Source: Pseudomonas trivialis
Lineage (GTDB): Bacteria > Pseudomonadota > Gammaproteobacteria > Pseudomonadales > Pseudomonadaceae
Assembly: GCF_001439805.1 (NCBI RefSeq)
Contig: NZ_JYLK01000002.1
Location: 186,001 to 250,000, forward strand
DNA: 64,000 bases
Direction of reading: 5' to 3'
Position 1 is the first letter of the stretch; each line of letters opens with the position of its first letter. Shown in pieces: positions 1-11,076 of the stretch. The notes below the pieces were generated by a model that worked only from the letters and a program-made list of their open reading frames with translations, was not told the DNA's origin and made no database searches. A program made the position numbers and the translations under genes.

Positions 1-1
1 C

Positions 2-466
2 GCCACCACGGCCGCCGGCCTGTTCGGCGGACCGCCGAACACCACCTACGCCGAAGTGACCGGCGCGGTGATGCTGACCAAGAACTACAACCCGAAGATC
101 ATGACCTGGGCAGCGGTGTTCGCCATCAGTCTGGCGTTTATCGGCAAGTTCGGCGCACTGCTGCAGAGCATTCCGGTGCCGGTGATGGGCGGGATCCTGT
201 GCCTGCTGTTCGGCTCGATTGCCGCCGTGGGCATGAACACGCTGATCCGCCACCGGATCGACCTGGGCGAGGCGCGCAATCTGGTGATTGTGTCGGTGAC
301 CCTGGTGTTCGGCATTGGCGGCGTGCTGGTTGGCACCGGCACCGGCCCGGATGACTTCGGCCTCAAGGGCATCGCCCTGTGTGCGGTGGTGGCGATTGGC
401 TTGAACCTGCTGCTGCCGGGCAATGATGGCTGGAAACACAAGAAGCCGGATGAGCCGCTGCTCTAA
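2..466 (+). CDS. uraA: Uracil/xanthine permease, C-terminal part (cut by window edge)
   Basis: This is the last 154 codons of a nucleobase:cation symporter (NCS2 family), which brings uracil into the cell across the inner membrane. Frame 2 is open from the first base. It begins inside the conserved stretch with GGPPNTTYAE, typical of UraA, and continues through several hydrophobic membrane segments to a TAA stop. The internal ATG at 71 is not a start. The 5' part lies outside the window. The gene converges on hisC, and a long palindromic repeat fills the gap. Family assignment is firm; the exact substrate within NCS2 (uracil rather than xanthine) is inferred from the similarity to UraA. Confidence 0.9.
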   Translation, partial: ATTAAGLFGGPPNTTYAEVTGAVMLTKNYNPKIMTWAAVFAISLAFIGKFGALLQSIPVPVMGGILCLLFGSIAAVGMNTLIRHRIDLGEARNLVIVSVTLVFGIGGVLVGTGTGPDDFGLKGIALCAVVAIGLNLLLPGNDGWKHKKPDEPLL

Positions 467-483
467 TTAACACCGCAAAAACA

Positions 484-575
484 AATGTGGAAGGGGGCTT
501 GCTCCCGATAGCGGAGTGTCAGTCGATGCATACTTGACTGGAACACCGCCATCGGGAGCAAGCCCCCTCCCACAT
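484..575. repeat. REP/REPIN-like inverted repeat, copy A
   Basis: Two inverted arms of about 30 bases (484-513 and 546-575) share the core GGGGGCTTGCTCCCGAT and its complement, with a loop of about 32 bases. The element lies between the convergent genes uraA and hisC, where it could fold in the transcript of either one. It resembles the REPIN elements of P. fluorescens. Confidence 0.85.
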
Positions 576-591
576 GGTATTTCAGCGTCTT

Positions 592-1644
592 TCAGAGCTC
601 GCCGAGCCCATCGATCAACGCCTGGTTCTGCTCAGGCGTACCGATGCTGATCCGCAGGAACTGGGCAATCCGCGCCTGCTTGAAGTGCCGCACGATCACC
701 CCTTGCTCACGCAGCTTGGCAGCCAGGCCTGCAGCATCATGTTGTGGGTGGCGGGCAAAGATGAAGTTGGCGGCCGACGGCAGCACTTCAAAGCCCTTTC
801 CTTCCAGTTGCGCCACCAGCGTCTCACGGCTGTCGATCACCCGCTGGCAGGTGTTGGCGAAGTACTCGCGGTCCTCGAACGCCGCCGCCGCGCCAGCAAT
901 CGCCAGGCGATCCAGCGGGTAGGAGTTGAAGCTGTTCTTGACCCGCTCCAGCGCTTCGATCAAATCCGGGTGGCCCACGGCCAGGCCCACGCGCAAACCG
1001 GCGAGTGACCGCGATTTGGACAGGGTCTGGGTGACCAGCAGATTCGAGTAGCGATCCACCAGACTGATGGCGGTGTCGCCGCCAAAATCGATATAGGCTT
1101 CATCGACCACTACCACCGAGTCGGGGTTGGCCTTGAGGATCTGTTCCACGGCGTCCAGCGCCAGCACGCAGCCGGTCGGGGCGTTCGGGTTGGGGAAGAT
1201 GATCCCGCCGTTGGGCCTTGAGTAGTCCGCCGCGCGAATCTGGAACTGCTCGTCCAGCGGCACCGGTTCGAACGTGATGCCGTAGAGACCGCAGTAAACC
1301 GGATAAAAGCTGTAGCTGATATCCGGAAACAGCAGCGGCAGGTCGTGCTGGAACAGGCCGTGGAAGATGTGCGCCAGCACCTCGTCGGAGCCGTTGCCGA
1401 GAAATACCTTGCCGGCATCGATCCGGTAATAGTCGGCCACGGCCTGCTTGAGCAGGTCGCTGTTGGGGTCCGGGTACAGGCGCAGGTTGTCGTTCAACTC
1501 GGCCTGCATCGCCGCCAGCGCCTTGGGCGACGGACCGTAGGGGTTTTCATTGGTGTTGAGCTTGACCAGTTTGGTCAGCTTGGGCTGCTCGCCGGGCACG
1601 TAAGGCACCAGGTCCTTGACGAAGGGGCTCCAGAATTTGCTCAT
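592..1644 (-). CDS. hisC: Histidinol-phosphate aminotransferase
   Basis: Fold-type I PLP enzyme of histidine synthesis. It converts imidazole-acetol phosphate plus glutamate to L-histidinol phosphate plus 2-oxoglutarate. The 350 residues are normal for HisC. Visible marks are the N-terminal [11 protein letters not shown], the PNPNAPTG loop (about 151-158), DEAYIDF with the PLP-contacting Asp near 181, and the Schiff-base Lys near 210 in [10 protein letters not shown]. The ATG start lies 3 bases after the hisD stop, so the two genes are almost certainly co-transcribed. Some pseudomonads carry a second, broader-specificity HisC elsewhere; this copy is the one in the his block. Confidence 0.95.
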   Translation of the reverse strand: MSKFWSPFVKDLVPYVPGEQPKLTKLVKLNTNENPYGPSPKALAAMQAELNDNLRLYPDPNSDLLKQAVADYYRIDAGKVFLGNGSDEVLAHIFHGLFQHDLPLLFPDISYSFYPVYCGLYGITFEPVPLDEQFQIRAADYSRPNGGIIFPNPNAPTGCVLALDAVEQILKANPDSVVVVDEAYIDFGGDTAISLVDRYSNLLVTQTLSKSRSLAGLRVGLAVGHPDLIEALERVKNSFNSYPLDRLAIAGAAAAFEDREYFANTCQRVIDSRETLVAQLEGKGFEVLPSAANFIFARHPQHDAAGLAAKLREQGVIVRHFKQARIAQFLRISIGTPEQNQALIDGLGEL

Positions 1645-1647
1645 GGG

Positions 1648-2967
1648 TTATTTCCCCTCTTCAAGGATGCGGTATTCGGCGCTGCGCGCGTGGGCGCTCA
1701 GGGATTCGCCACGGGCCAGTACAGAGGCGGTCTTGCCCAGTTCGGAGGCGCCTTGCGGCGAGCAGAAGATGATCGACGAACGCTTCTGGAAGTCATACAC
1801 CCCCAACGGCGACGAGAAACGCGCCGTGCCGGAGGTGGGCAGCACATGGTTGGGACCTGCGCAGTAGTCACCCAGCGCTTCGCTGGTGTGACGACCCATG
1901 AAGATCGCACCGGCGTGGCGAATCGACGGCAGCCAGGCTTGCGGATCGGCCACCGACAGCTCCAGGTGTTCCGGCGCGATGCGGTTGGCCACTTCGATGG
2001 CTTGCTCCATGTCGCGCACCAGAATCAGCGCGCCGCGGCCATTGATCGACTTTTCAATGATCTCGGCGCGGTCCATGGTCGGCAGCAGCTTGTCGATGCT
2101 GGCGGCGACCTTGTCGAGAAACTCGGCGTCCGGGCAGACCAGAATCGCCTGGGCGTCCTCGTCGTGCTCGGCCTGGGAGAACAGGTCCATGGCGATCCAG
2201 TCGGGATCGGTCTGGCCGTCGCATACCACGAGGATTTCCGAGGGGCCGGCGATCATGTCGATACCGACCTGGCCGAACACATGGCGCTTGGCGGTGGCCA
2301 CATAAATGTTGCCGGGGCCGACCACCTTGTCGACCTTCGGCACGCTCTCGGTGCCATAGGCCAGGGCCGCCACCGCCTGGGCGCCGCCGATGGTGAACAC
2401 GCGGTCAACGCCGGCGATGCAGGCCGCCGCCAGTACCAGCTCATTGATTTCGCCGCGCGGGGTCGGCACCACCATGACCACCTCGGTCACGCCCGCCACT
2501 TTGGCCGGGATCGCGTTCATCAATACCGACGAGGGGTACGAGGCTTTACCGCCCGGCACGTACAGACCCGCACGGTCCAGCGGCGTGACCTTCTGGCCCA
2601 GCACGGTGCCGTCGGCTTCGGTGTAGCTCCAGGAATCCTGCTTCTGCTTTTCGTGGTAGCTGCGCACCCGCGCCGCCGCCACTTCCAGGGCTTCGCGCTG
2701 CGGGCCGGTGATGCGCGTCAGCGCCAGCTCCAGGCGCTCGCGCGGCAGGATCAGGTCGGCCATGGACTTGACGTCCAGGCCATCGAACTGGCGGGTGAAG
2801 TCCACCAGTGCCGCATCACCCCGCTCGCGCACGGCCTTGATGATGTCGAGCACTCGCCCGTTGACCGAGTCGTCGGACACGCTTTCCCAGCTCAGCAGAT
2901 GATCCAGATGATGGGCGAAATCCGGGTCGGCAGCGTTGAGTCGGGCAATTGCAGTGGACGTGGTCAT
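1648..2967 (-). CDS. hisD: Histidinol dehydrogenase
   Basis: Zinc enzyme that oxidises L-histidinol to L-histidine in two NAD-dependent steps, the end of the pathway. It has 439 residues, the usual length. The expected marks are present: [13 protein letters not shown] (about 194-206), GPGNIYV (217-223), SQAEHDEDA (264-272) with the zinc-binding Gln and His, and APEHLEL with the catalytic Glu-His pair near 333-334. It sits between hisG and hisC on the same strand. The 127-base gap to hisG leaves room for an additional promoter, though none is clear. Confidence 0.96.
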   Translation of the reverse strand: MTTSTAIARLNAADPDFAHHLDHLLSWESVSDDSVNGRVLDIIKAVRERGDAALVDFTRQFDGLDVKSMADLILPRERLELALTRITGPQREALEVAAARVRSYHEKQKQDSWSYTEADGTVLGQKVTPLDRAGLYVPGGKASYPSSVLMNAIPAKVAGVTEVVMVVPTPRGEINELVLAAACIAGVDRVFTIGGAQAVAALAYGTESVPKVDKVVGPGNIYVATAKRHVFGQVGIDMIAGPSEILVVCDGQTDPDWIAMDLFSQAEHDEDAQAILVCPDAEFLDKVAASIDKLLPTMDRAEIIEKSINGRGALILVRDMEQAIEVANRIAPEHLELSVADPQAWLPSIRHAGAIFMGRHTSEALGDYCAGPNHVLPTSGTARFSSPLGVYDFQKRSSIIFCSPQGASELGKTASVLARGESLSAHARSAEYRILEEGK

Positions 2968-3094
2968 AGCGAGGGCCTCATAGGATTGGCAAAAATGCTC
3001 AGGCGCCGAACGTTAGCAGTCGATCCGCTTGGGCACCTGAGAATTCTGGCTATGAGGCGGATAGACGGGCGCGACCTGAGGCCGCGCGGGTGAG

Positions 3095-3730
3095 TCAACC
3101 GCGGTGTCGCGACTCCACTGCCTTGCGCAGGGTGTCGATCAACGCCTGGATACGGGCATGCTGCATCTTCATCGATGCTTTGTTAACGATCAGCCGGGAG
3201 CTGATGTCGGCAATGAAATCCTGGGGCTCAAGCCCGTTGGCACGCAGCGTGTTGCCGGTGTCGACCACGTCGATGATCTTGTCGGCCAGGCCGATCAGCG
3301 GCGCCAGCTCCATGGAGCCGTAAAGCTTGATGATATCGACCTGACGGCCTTGCTCGGCATAGTAACGCTTGGCGACATTGACGAACTTGGTGGCCACGCG
3401 CAGGCGGCCTTTGGGCTCGACATCACCGACACGACCGGCGGTCATCAACTTGCACAGGGCAATACGCAGGTCCAGCGGCTCGTACAGGCCCTGGCCGCCA
3501 TATTCCATCAGCACGTCCTTGCCGGCAACGCCGAGGTCGGCCGCGCCATGCTCGACGTAGGTCGGCACATCGGTGGCCCGCACGATCAACAGGCGTACGT
3601 CGTCCTGGGTCGTGGGGATGATCAGCTTGCGGCTCTTGTCCGGATTCTCGGTCGGCACGATGCCCGCTTCAGCCAGCAGCGGCAACGTGTCGTCAAGGAT
3701 GCGGCCCTTGGACAATGCAATGGTCAACAT
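3095..3730 (-). CDS. hisG: ATP phosphoribosyltransferase catalytic subunit (short form)
   Basis: Catalyses the first step of histidine synthesis, joining ATP and PRPP to give phosphoribosyl-ATP. The protein is 211 residues with the N-terminal [10 protein letters not shown] and a phosphate-binding stretch containing [14 protein letters not shown]. The C-terminal regulatory domain found in long HisG (about 300 residues) is missing, which is the short HisG class. From family knowledge this class works only with the HisRS-like partner HisZ, which also gives feedback control. hisZ is not in this window. The gene lies downstream of murA, separated from it by a palindromic repeat, and heads hisG-hisD-hisC. 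Confidence 0.95.
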   Translation of the reverse strand: MLTIALSKGRILDDTLPLLAEAGIVPTENPDKSRKLIIPTTQDDVRLLIVRATDVPTYVEHGAADLGVAGKDVLMEYGGQGLYEPLDLRIALCKLMTAGRVGDVEPKGRLRVATKFVNVAKRYYAEQGRQVDIIKLYGSMELAPLIGLADKIIDVVDTGNTLRANGLEPQDFIADISSRLIVNKASMKMQHARIQALIDTLRKAVESRHRG

Positions 3731-3859
3731 GGGAACGTCAGTCCTTCATCAGGCAATTGCGGTCTGGTCGCAAACGGCGCCAGACACAGATCGAGGCCAT
3801 GACAGCCTCGATTTGAAACAAATTCAGCACAGCGGTCACTTAACGGCAAGCACCTAACT

Positions 3860-3950
3860 GTGGCGAGCGGGCTTGCCCCGTTAGGTCGCGCAGCGATCCC
3901 AAAAAATGGGACTGCTGCGCAGTCCAACGCGGGGCAAGCCCGCTCGCCAC
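3860..3950. repeat. REP/REPIN-like inverted repeat, copy B (second sequence family)
   Basis: Two perfectly inverted 21-base arms at 3860-3880 and 3930-3950 share the core GTGGCGAGCGGGCTTGCC. This differs from the GGGGGCTTGCTCCC core of the other copies. Inside, a small second stem (TGGGACTGC against GCAGTCC) can form. Further partial arms (AGCCCGCTCGCCGC, GAGCCCACTTGCCAC) continue to about 3983. The element fills the hisG-murA gap and could limit read-through from murA. Confidence 0.8.
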
Positions 3951-4011
3951 AAAAGCCCGCTCGCCGCAGGAGCCCACTTGCCACAACAGCGGCGGTGTTT
4001 AGGCGCCAGGA

Positions 4012-5540
<1,529 letters not shown>

Positions 5541-5585
5541 GTTCAACCTCTATCGGCGCCCAGTGCGCACGGGTCGCACATCATA

Positions 5586-5641
5586 CAAAAAAGCCCCGCG
5601 CCTGCGAACCCCGCATGGCAGGACTCTGACGGGGGGCTTCT
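5586..5641 (-). terminator. Intrinsic terminator after mlaB
   Basis: Read on the minus strand, GAAGCCCCCCGTC pairs with GCGGGGCTT and is followed by a run of six T. It lies between mlaB and ibaG, so the Mla operon ends here and ibaG-murA should have its own promoter or depend on read-through. Confidence 0.75.
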
Positions 5642-5654
5642 GTAATAACGTGTA

Positions 5655-5960
5655 TTAAGGATGCGCCAGCAGCTCGGTCAGGCCGGAAACCTCGGCGATC
5701 TCGCGCATGTCCTCAGGCAACGCGCGAATGCTGAACGGCTTGTTGGCCGCTTCGGCATCACGCATGAAGCACAGCAGCAAGGACAGGCCAACGCTGCTGG
5801 ACTTGGTCACCGCCGAGCAATCGAGCACCAGCGAGGGTGCGCTGCTGGCCTGAATCAGCGCCTGGCCCTGCTTGCGCAGGTCAGGCCCGGTACGGTAATC
5901 CAGCACGCCACTGAGCAACAGCTCGCCGGCAGCGCCGACACGAACAGCCGACTCGGTCAT
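5655..5960 (-). CDS. mlaB: STAS-domain subunit of the Mla phospholipid transporter
   Basis: A 101-residue STAS-domain protein with the typical LVLDCSAVTKSSSVGLSLLL stretch around the conserved Ser-Ser of the STAS loop. In the Mla complex, MlaB binds the ATPase MlaF on the cytoplasmic side and stabilises it. It is the last gene of mlaFEDCB, overlapping mlaC by 4 bases and followed by a terminator. Low sequence conservation is normal for MlaB; the operon position makes the call secure. Confidence 0.88.
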   Translation of the reverse strand: MTESAVRVGAAGELLLSGVLDYRTGPDLRKQGQALIQASSAPSLVLDCSAVTKSSSVGLSLLLCFMRDAEAANKPFSIRALPEDMREIAEVSGLTELLAHP

Positions 5961-6604
5961 TGCGCCGACTTCCCAGCTTCCTTGTCGGAGGTTTCCTTGG
6001 CCTTGGCCACTTCACCGGCCCAACCATTGATGGTCTTGTCCAGGTCGTTGCCATTGCGCTGCATCGCGTCGGCGAACTGATCGCGGAACAGTTTGCCGAT
6101 GTTGATGCCGTTGATGATCACGTTGCGCAGCTTCCACTCGCCCTTGACCTTCTCCAGCGTGTACTGCACAGGATAAACCGCGCCGTTATTGCCTTTGACG
6201 CTCATGTTCACGCTGGTGCGGTCACCCGATTCGTCGCCGGCCGGGGCCACGGTGATGCCCTGGTTGTTGTACTCGAGCAAGGCGTTACCGTAAAACTGGA
6301 ACAGCCCGCGCTTGAAGTTTTCCTGGAAGGTCTGCATCTGCGCCGGCGTGGCCTTGCGCGAATACTTCACCGTCATGATGCTGCGGGAGATGCCTTCGGC
6401 ATCCACCACCGGGCCCACAATGGTGTTGAGCGCGTTGTAGAACTGGCTCGGGTCCTGTTTGTACTTTTCTTTGTTGGCCGTCAGGTCAGCCAACATCTTG
6501 TTGGTCGTGTCCTGCACCAGGTCGTGGGCAGAACCCGCTGCGTTTGCCATCAGCGGCAACGCTGCAAGCAGTACCAGCAGGCCACGTCGCAAGGTAGAGA
6601 TCAT
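5957..6604 (-). CDS. mlaC: Periplasmic phospholipid carrier of the Mla system
   Basis: MlaC carries phospholipid across the periplasm between the outer-membrane MlaA complex and the inner-membrane MlaFEDB complex. The protein begins MISTLRRGLLVLLAALPLMANAAG, a clear Sec signal peptide cut near ANA-AG, followed by the Tol_Tol_Ttg2-type domain. The ATG at 6604 was chosen because GAGGAA lies 7 bases upstream. An ATG at 6619 that overlaps the mlaD stop would add MRNLF and cannot be ruled out. In Pseudomonas the system is also known as Ttg2, this gene being ttg2D. Confidence 0.93.
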   Translation of the reverse strand: MISTLRRGLLVLLAALPLMANAAGSAHDLVQDTTNKMLADLTANKEKYKQDPSQFYNALNTIVGPVVDAEGISRSIMTVKYSRKATPAQMQTFQENFKRGLFQFYGNALLEYNNQGITVAPAGDESGDRTSVNMSVKGNNGAVYPVQYTLEKVKGEWKLRNVIINGINIGKLFRDQFADAMQRNGNDLDKTINGWAGEVAKAKETSDKEAGKSAQ

Positions 6605-6615
6605 GAACAGATTCC

Positions 6616-7083
6616 TCATTTGGCGTCTTTATTGACCGTGTTAAGCAGGAACTTACCGATCAGGTCCTCAAGCACCAGCGACGACTGCGTGTCGTGGATG
6701 GTCGAACCATCCTTGAGCAGGGCTGTTTCCCCACCGACGCTGACACCGATGTACTTCTCGCCCAGCAAACCCGCAGTGAGGATAGAGGCCGTGGAGTCAG
6801 TCGGCAGGTTATCCACCTTCTTGTCCAGTTGCATCGTCACTCGCCCGGTAAAGCTGTCGCGATCCAGATCGATTGCCGTGACCTTGCCGATGGTGACACC
6901 GGCCATGGTCACTTTAGCTCTGACAGTCAAACCGGCGATATTGTCGAAGTACGCGTAAAGTTTATAGGTATCGGCAGTGGGGCTGGCCGAAAGACCGCTG
7001 ACCCGCAGGGCCAGCAACAGTAAAGCCAGGATGCCAGCCAGCAAGAAAAGGCCGACACCGATTTCCACAGTGCGGTTTTGCAT
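6616..7083 (-). CDS. mlaD: MCE-domain lipid-binding subunit of the Mla transporter
   Basis: A 155-residue inner-membrane-anchored protein with one N-terminal membrane helix (about 8-28, VGLFLLAGILALLLLALRV) and one MCE domain. The MCE part includes GLTVRAKVTMAGVTIGKV and TAGLLGEKYIGV. MlaD forms a hexameric ring on MlaE that passes phospholipid between MlaC and the membrane. The start overlaps the end of mlaE by one base, consistent with translational coupling. Confidence 0.95.
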   Translation of the reverse strand: MQNRTVEIGVGLFLLAGILALLLLALRVSGLSASPTADTYKLYAYFDNIAGLTVRAKVTMAGVTIGKVTAIDLDRDSFTGRVTMQLDKKVDNLPTDSTASILTAGLLGEKYIGVSVGGETALLKDGSTIHDTQSSLVLEDLIGKFLLNTVNKDAK

Positions 7084-7880
7084 CAGAAGTCTCCAAACAT
7101 CAAGGCGGTCAAAATGAAGTCAAGGCCCAGTACCGCCAGCGAGGCGTACACAACGGTCTTGGTGGTGGCACGGCTGATCCCCTCCGAGGTGGGCTCACAG
7201 TCATAGCCTTGGAATACGGCGATCCAGGTCACGACAAACGCGAAGACGATGCTCTTTATGATGCCGTTGAGCACGTCACCCGTGAAGGTCACGCTGTTTT
7301 GCATGTTGGCCCAGTAGGAACCGTCATAGACGCCCAGCCAGTCCACCGCGACCCACGAGCCGCCCCAGATACCCACCACGCTGAAAATCATCGCCAGCAG
7401 CGGCAGGGAAATGAAGCCGGCCCACAGGCGCGGGGCAACGATGTACTTGAGCGGGTCCACGCCGATCATTTCCAGGCTGGACAACTGCTCGGTGGATTTC
7501 ATGTTGCCGATTTCGGCGGTCAGTGCAGAACCTGCGCGCCCGGCGAACAGCAGCGCTGTCACCACCGGCCCCAGCTCACGCAACAGCGTCAGGGCAACCA
7601 TCTGGCCCACCGCCTGTTCCGAACCATAGCTCGAGAGGATGTTGAAGCCTTGCAGCGCCAGCACCATGCCGATGAAAACCCCGGACACCACGATGATCAC
7701 CAGCGACATCACGCCCACGGCGTGCAATTGCTTGAGCAGCAGGCCAAAGCCACCGCCGATGCCACCGCGCCCCAGCAGGGCGTGGAACAGGAAAATGGTC
7801 GAACGACCCAGCACTTCGATGATATCGATGCCGGACCGACCGAAAAGGCGAACCTTCTCGATAAGAGATGTCTTGCGCAT
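7083..7880 (-). CDS. mlaE: Permease subunit of the Mla phospholipid ABC transporter
   Basis: The 265-residue membrane subunit of the Mla ABC complex (MlaE/permease family), with several hydrophobic segments and family stretches such as [14 protein letters not shown] and the following [17 protein letters not shown] loop. The ATG at 7880 overlaps the mlaF stop as TGATG. A TTG one codon earlier is also in frame. In the cell it sits in the inner membrane and forms the lipid path beneath the MlaD ring. Confidence 0.95.
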   Translation of the reverse strand: MRKTSLIEKVRLFGRSGIDIIEVLGRSTIFLFHALLGRGGIGGGFGLLLKQLHAVGVMSLVIIVVSGVFIGMVLALQGFNILSSYGSEQAVGQMVALTLLRELGPVVTALLFAGRAGSALTAEIGNMKSTEQLSSLEMIGVDPLKYIVAPRLWAGFISLPLLAMIFSVVGIWGGSWVAVDWLGVYDGSYWANMQNSVTFTGDVLNGIIKSIVFAFVVTWIAVFQGYDCEPTSEGISRATTKTVVYASLAVLGLDFILTALMFGDF

Positions 7881-8689
7881 CAACGCTTCCCCAGAAGGTC
7901 TGAGCGGTAATCCGCTGCCGGAAAATGAAAGGGCACCGGACCGTCGGGATCACCGGTCATGAATTGACGAATGCGCGGGTTGTCGGCATTCATCAGCTCT
8001 TCGGGCGTGCCCTGCCCCAGCACCTGGCCATCGCCAACGACATACAGGTAGTCGGCGATGCTCGCCGTTTCGGCCAGGTCGTGGGACACCACGATACTGG
8101 TGATTCCCAGCGCATCGTTGAGCAGACGGATCAGGCGCACCAGGACACCCATGGCAATAGGGTCCTGGCCCACGAAGGGCTCGTCGTACATGAGAATCTG
8201 CGGATCCAGGGCAATGGCTCGCGCCAGCGCGACACGGCGCTTCATGCCGCCGGACAGTTCGTCGGGCATCAGGTCGATGGCGCCGCGAAGGCCGACGGCC
8301 TGCAGTTTCAACAACACGATGTCACGAATCATCTCGTCGGACAGCTGGGTATGCACCCGCAACGGGAAGGCCACGTTCTCGAAAACGTCCAGGTCAGTGA
8401 ACAGCGCGCCGCTCTGGAACAGCACGCCCATGTGCTTGCGCGCGTCGAACAGATCGCTGCGCGACAGCGTCGGCAGGTTCTGGCCATTGACCCACACTTC
8501 GCCGGCGCTGGGCCGCAACTGCATGCCCATCAGACGCAACAGGGTGGTCTTGCCGCAACCGGAAGGCCCCATGATGCCCGTGACCTTGCCGCGGGGAATG
8601 CGAATATCGACGTTATTGAAGATGCTGCGCGTCCCGCGCTTGAAGGAAAGGCCCTTCAGCTCGACCGCGTAGGCGTTATCGGCACTCAT
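7880..8689 (-). CDS. mlaF: ATPase subunit of the Mla phospholipid ABC transporter
   Basis: Cytoplasmic ABC ATPase of 269 residues that powers Mla. Walker A is GPSGCGKTT (about 41-49), the signature is LSGGMKRR, Walker B is ILMYDEPF followed by VGQDP, and the switch His is in VVSHDLAE. It is the first gene of mlaFEDCB and divergent from kdsD. The C-terminal tail after the ATPase core is where MlaB binds in characterised homologues. Start ATG has AAGGAG directly upstream. Confidence 0.95.
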   Translation of the reverse strand: MSADNAYAVELKGLSFKRGTRSIFNNVDIRIPRGKVTGIMGPSGCGKTTLLRLMGMQLRPSAGEVWVNGQNLPTLSRSDLFDARKHMGVLFQSGALFTDLDVFENVAFPLRVHTQLSDEMIRDIVLLKLQAVGLRGAIDLMPDELSGGMKRRVALARAIALDPQILMYDEPFVGQDPIAMGVLVRLIRLLNDALGITSIVVSHDLAETASIADYLYVVGDGQVLGQGTPEELMNADNPRIRQFMTGDPDGPVPFHFPAADYRSDLLGKR

Positions 8690-8995
8690 CTAAACTCCTT
8701 GGGATGCGGACTCACACTCAGACACCACGTGAACGACAAACGTTTGCACGTTTATGCAATATAAATAGCCGCGTGTACTGGGCGGGCCGAACAAGCGGCG
8801 AACTATATCACCGCTGGTGCAGAGCCCCCAAGGCCGGAACATCGCCCGTTCAGAATCAGGACAGCGAAAAAACCGCGAGGTATGTAACCGAGTGTAAATT
8901 TGAGCCCATGGAATAAAGCCTGACGAACTAGCGTGAGGGAATTGTTCATTACCGCTATAATCGCCGACTTTTCGTCAGGCTATACGACTTCAGAC
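8690..8995. promoter_or_regulatory. Divergent mlaF / kdsD promoter region
   Basis: A 306-base gap between divergent genes with no convincing small gene. On the plus strand a perfect TATAAT hexamer at 8956-8961 lies 35 bases before kdsD, but no good -35 box is seen at the usual spacing. On the minus strand, an A/T-rich stretch around 8753-8768 (TATTTATATTGC read on that strand) is a candidate -10 area for the mla operon. Exact start sites cannot be set from sequence alone. Confidence 0.45.
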
Positions 8996-9970
8996 ATGAG
9001 CCAATCCAGCGACCTCATTCAATCCGCACAACGTACGATCCGCCTGGAGCTTGAAGCCGTGGAAGGCTTGCTGGCCCATATCGACGCGGATTTCGTGCGC
9101 GCCTGCGAGCTGATTCTGGCCAGCAAGGGCCGCGTTGTGGTGGTCGGCATGGGCAAATCCGGCCATGTCGGCAATAAAATTGCCGCCACCCTGGCAAGCA
9201 CCGGCACCACCGCGTTTTTCGTGCACCCGGCCGAAGCCAGTCATGGCGACATGGGCATGATCACCCGCGACGACGTGATCCTGGCCCTGTCCAACTCCGG
9301 TACCACCAACGAAATCGTGACGCTGCTGCCGCTGATCAAGCGCCTGGGCATCCAGATGATCAGCATCACCGGCAACCCGGAGTCGACGCTGGCCAAGGCC
9401 GCCGACGTCAATCTGAACGTACACGTGACCCACGAAGCCTGCCCGCTTAACCTGGCACCGACGTCCTCCACCACCGCCACCCTGGTGATGGGCGATGCGC
9501 TCGCCGTGGCGCTGCTCGAAGCGCGCGGGTTCACCGCTGAGGACTTCGCGTTTTCCCACCCCGGTGGCGCCCTGGGCCGCCGCCTGCTGCTCAAGGTGGA
9601 ACATGTGATGCATTCGGGGGATGAGCTGCCTCACGTCCAGCGCGGTACCCTGCTCAAGGACGCGCTGATGGAAATGACGCGCAAGGGCCTGGGCATGACC
9701 GTTATTCTGGAAGCGGACGGGCGACTGGCCGGCGTGTTCACGGACGGCGACCTGCGCCGCACCCTGGACCGCACCATCGATATCCACACGGCCACCATTG
9801 ATGCAGTGATGACGCCCCACGGCAAGACAGCACGTCCCGAGATGCTGGCAGCCGAAGCGCTGAAGATCATGGAAGACCACAAGATCGGCGCGCTGGTGGT
9901 GGTCAATGCCGACGACCGCCCGATTGGCGCCCTGAACATGCACGACTTGCTGCGTGCGGGAGTGATGTAA
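8996..9970 (+). CDS. kdsD: D-arabinose 5-phosphate isomerase
   Basis: Interconverts ribulose 5-phosphate and arabinose 5-phosphate, the first step toward KDO for LPS. The 324 residues have an N-terminal SIS sugar-isomerase domain (VVVVGMGKSGHVGNKIAATLAS, the phosphate-binding part, then the HPAEASHGDMGM segment) and two C-terminal CBS domains. The ATG at 8996 gives the usual family N-terminus. An upstream ATG-free frame from 8933 would add 21 atypical residues. It abuts kdsC, the phosphatase two steps later in the same pathway. Confidence 0.94.
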   Translation: MSQSSDLIQSAQRTIRLELEAVEGLLAHIDADFVRACELILASKGRVVVVGMGKSGHVGNKIAATLASTGTTAFFVHPAEASHGDMGMITRDDVILALSNSGTTNEIVTLLPLIKRLGIQMISITGNPESTLAKAADVNLNVHVTHEACPLNLAPTSSTTATLVMGDALAVALLEARGFTAEDFAFSHPGGALGRRLLLKVEHVMHSGDELPHVQRGTLLKDALMEMTRKGLGMTVILEADGRLAGVFTDGDLRRTLDRTIDIHTATIDAVMTPHGKTARPEMLAAEALKIMEDHKIGALVVVNADDRPIGALNMHDLLRAGVM

Positions 9971-10495
9971 ATGAGCGACGACCTGCTGCAACGCGGCAAG
10001 CACATCAAACTGGCGATTTTCGACGTGGATGGCGTGCTGACCGATGGCCGCCTGTATTTTCTCGAAGACGGCAGTGAATTCAAGACGTTCAACACCCTCG
10101 ACGGCCAGGGCATCAAGATGTTGATGGCTGCAGGCGTGCAAACGGCCATTATCAGTGGTCGAAAAACACCCGTTGTGGAACGCCGCGCACAAAACCTGGG
10201 TATTCCTCACCTGTATCAGGGCCGTGAGGATAAACTGGTGGTGCTCGACGAGCTTCTTGGCCAACTCAACCTAAGCTATGAGCAGGTCGCCTACCTGGGT
10301 GACGACTTGCCGGACCTGCCGGTGATTCGCCGCGTGGGCCTGGGCATGGCCGTCGCCAATGCTGCCGCGTTCGTGCGTGAACACGCCCATGGCGTCACGA
10401 CCGCCCGCGGCGGCGAAGGCGCCGCCCGCGAGTTCTGCGAGCTGATCCTGCGTGCCCAGGGCCGCCTTGAAGCGGCCCACGCCGCCTACCTATAG
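9971..10495 (+). CDS. kdsC: KDO 8-phosphate phosphatase
   Basis: HAD-family phosphatase of 174 residues that releases KDO from KDO 8-phosphate. The catalytic motif DVDGVLTDG is at about 18-26, with nucleophile Asp18 and acid/base Asp20. ISGR and the metal-binding GDDLPDL complete the HAD motifs. The short cap-less form fits KdsC tetramers. The start codon directly follows the kdsD stop, so the two are translated together. Confidence 0.95.
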   Translation: MSDDLLQRGKHIKLAIFDVDGVLTDGRLYFLEDGSEFKTFNTLDGQGIKMLMAAGVQTAIISGRKTPVVERRAQNLGIPHLYQGREDKLVVLDELLGQLNLSYEQVAYLGDDLPDLPVIRRVGLGMAVANAAAFVREHAHGVTTARGGEGAAREFCELILRAQGRLEAAHAAYL

Positions 10496-10503
10496 AGCGT
10501 TTT

Positions 10504-11076
10504 ATGCTGAGCAAAAAGATTCGCAACTTCCTGTTATTCGGGGTCATTGCCGCGCTGTTCCTTGCGGTAGGCTACTGGAATATCAGCCCGGAGCGCTTTC
10601 TCGACCAGCCTGCTGCGCAGGTTGACGAAGGGGTTATCGACTATTACGCCACCAACGCCTACAGCGTGCAGTTCCTGCCCGATGGCAAGGTGCAGTACGA
10701 GATGACATCGGACAAGGTCGAGCATTTGAAAGCCTCCGAAGTCACCCTGCTGACCAACCCCGACCTGAATCTGTACCGTGGCACCGAGTTCCCGTGGCAC
10801 GTGACCAGCAAGCGTGGCGAGGTCAACCCGGACGGCACCGAGGTGGAACTGATCGACTCGGTGCGCGTCGCGCGAACTGACGCGCAGAACCGCGACACCA
10901 TTATTACCAGCAGTCGCATGACGGTATTCCCACAAAGGCAATATGCGCAGACCGAGCAAGACGTTAGAATCGACGGCGCTGGCGGTGTATCGACTGGCAA
11001 GGGAATGAAAGCGTATTTGAAAGAAAGCAGGATACACCTGCTATCGAACGTAAGAGGACAGTATGAGGCTCGTTAA
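10504..11076 (+). CDS. lptC: LPS export protein LptC
   Basis: Bitopic inner-membrane protein of 190 residues: one N-terminal membrane helix (about 9-25) and a periplasmic beta-jellyroll domain (LptC/DUF1239 type) that passes LPS from LptB2FG to LptA. It follows kdsC by 8 bases and overlaps lptA by 14 bases. The order lptC-lptA-lptB after the KDO genes is the same as in E. coli. Confidence 0.93.
   Translation: MLSKKIRNFLLFGVIAALFLAVGYWNISPERFLDQPAAQVDEGVIDYYATNAYSVQFLPDGKVQYEMTSDKVEHLKASEVTLLTNPDLNLYRGTEFPWHVTSKRGEVNPDGTEVELIDSVRVARTDAQNRDTIITSSRMTVFPQRQYAQTEQDVRIDGAGGVSTGKGMKAYLKESRIHLLSNVRGQYEAR

Noticed and set aside
484..575. Possible CRISPR-type array from the repeated GTGGGAGGGGGCTTGC words
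   Set aside because: Copies are scattered one or two at a time over 57 kb, are inverted pairs and have no regular spacers or cas genes. They fit REP/REPIN-like repeats.
1345..3093. Plus-strand open frame of 582 codons opposite hisC and hisD
   Set aside because: It lies fully antisense to two enzymes with complete active-site motifs and shows no domain of its own.
8704..8916. A 70-codon plus-strand ORF in the mlaF-kdsD gap
   Set aside because: No ribosome site, no recognisable domain and unusual composition for this genome; it overlaps the likely promoter area.
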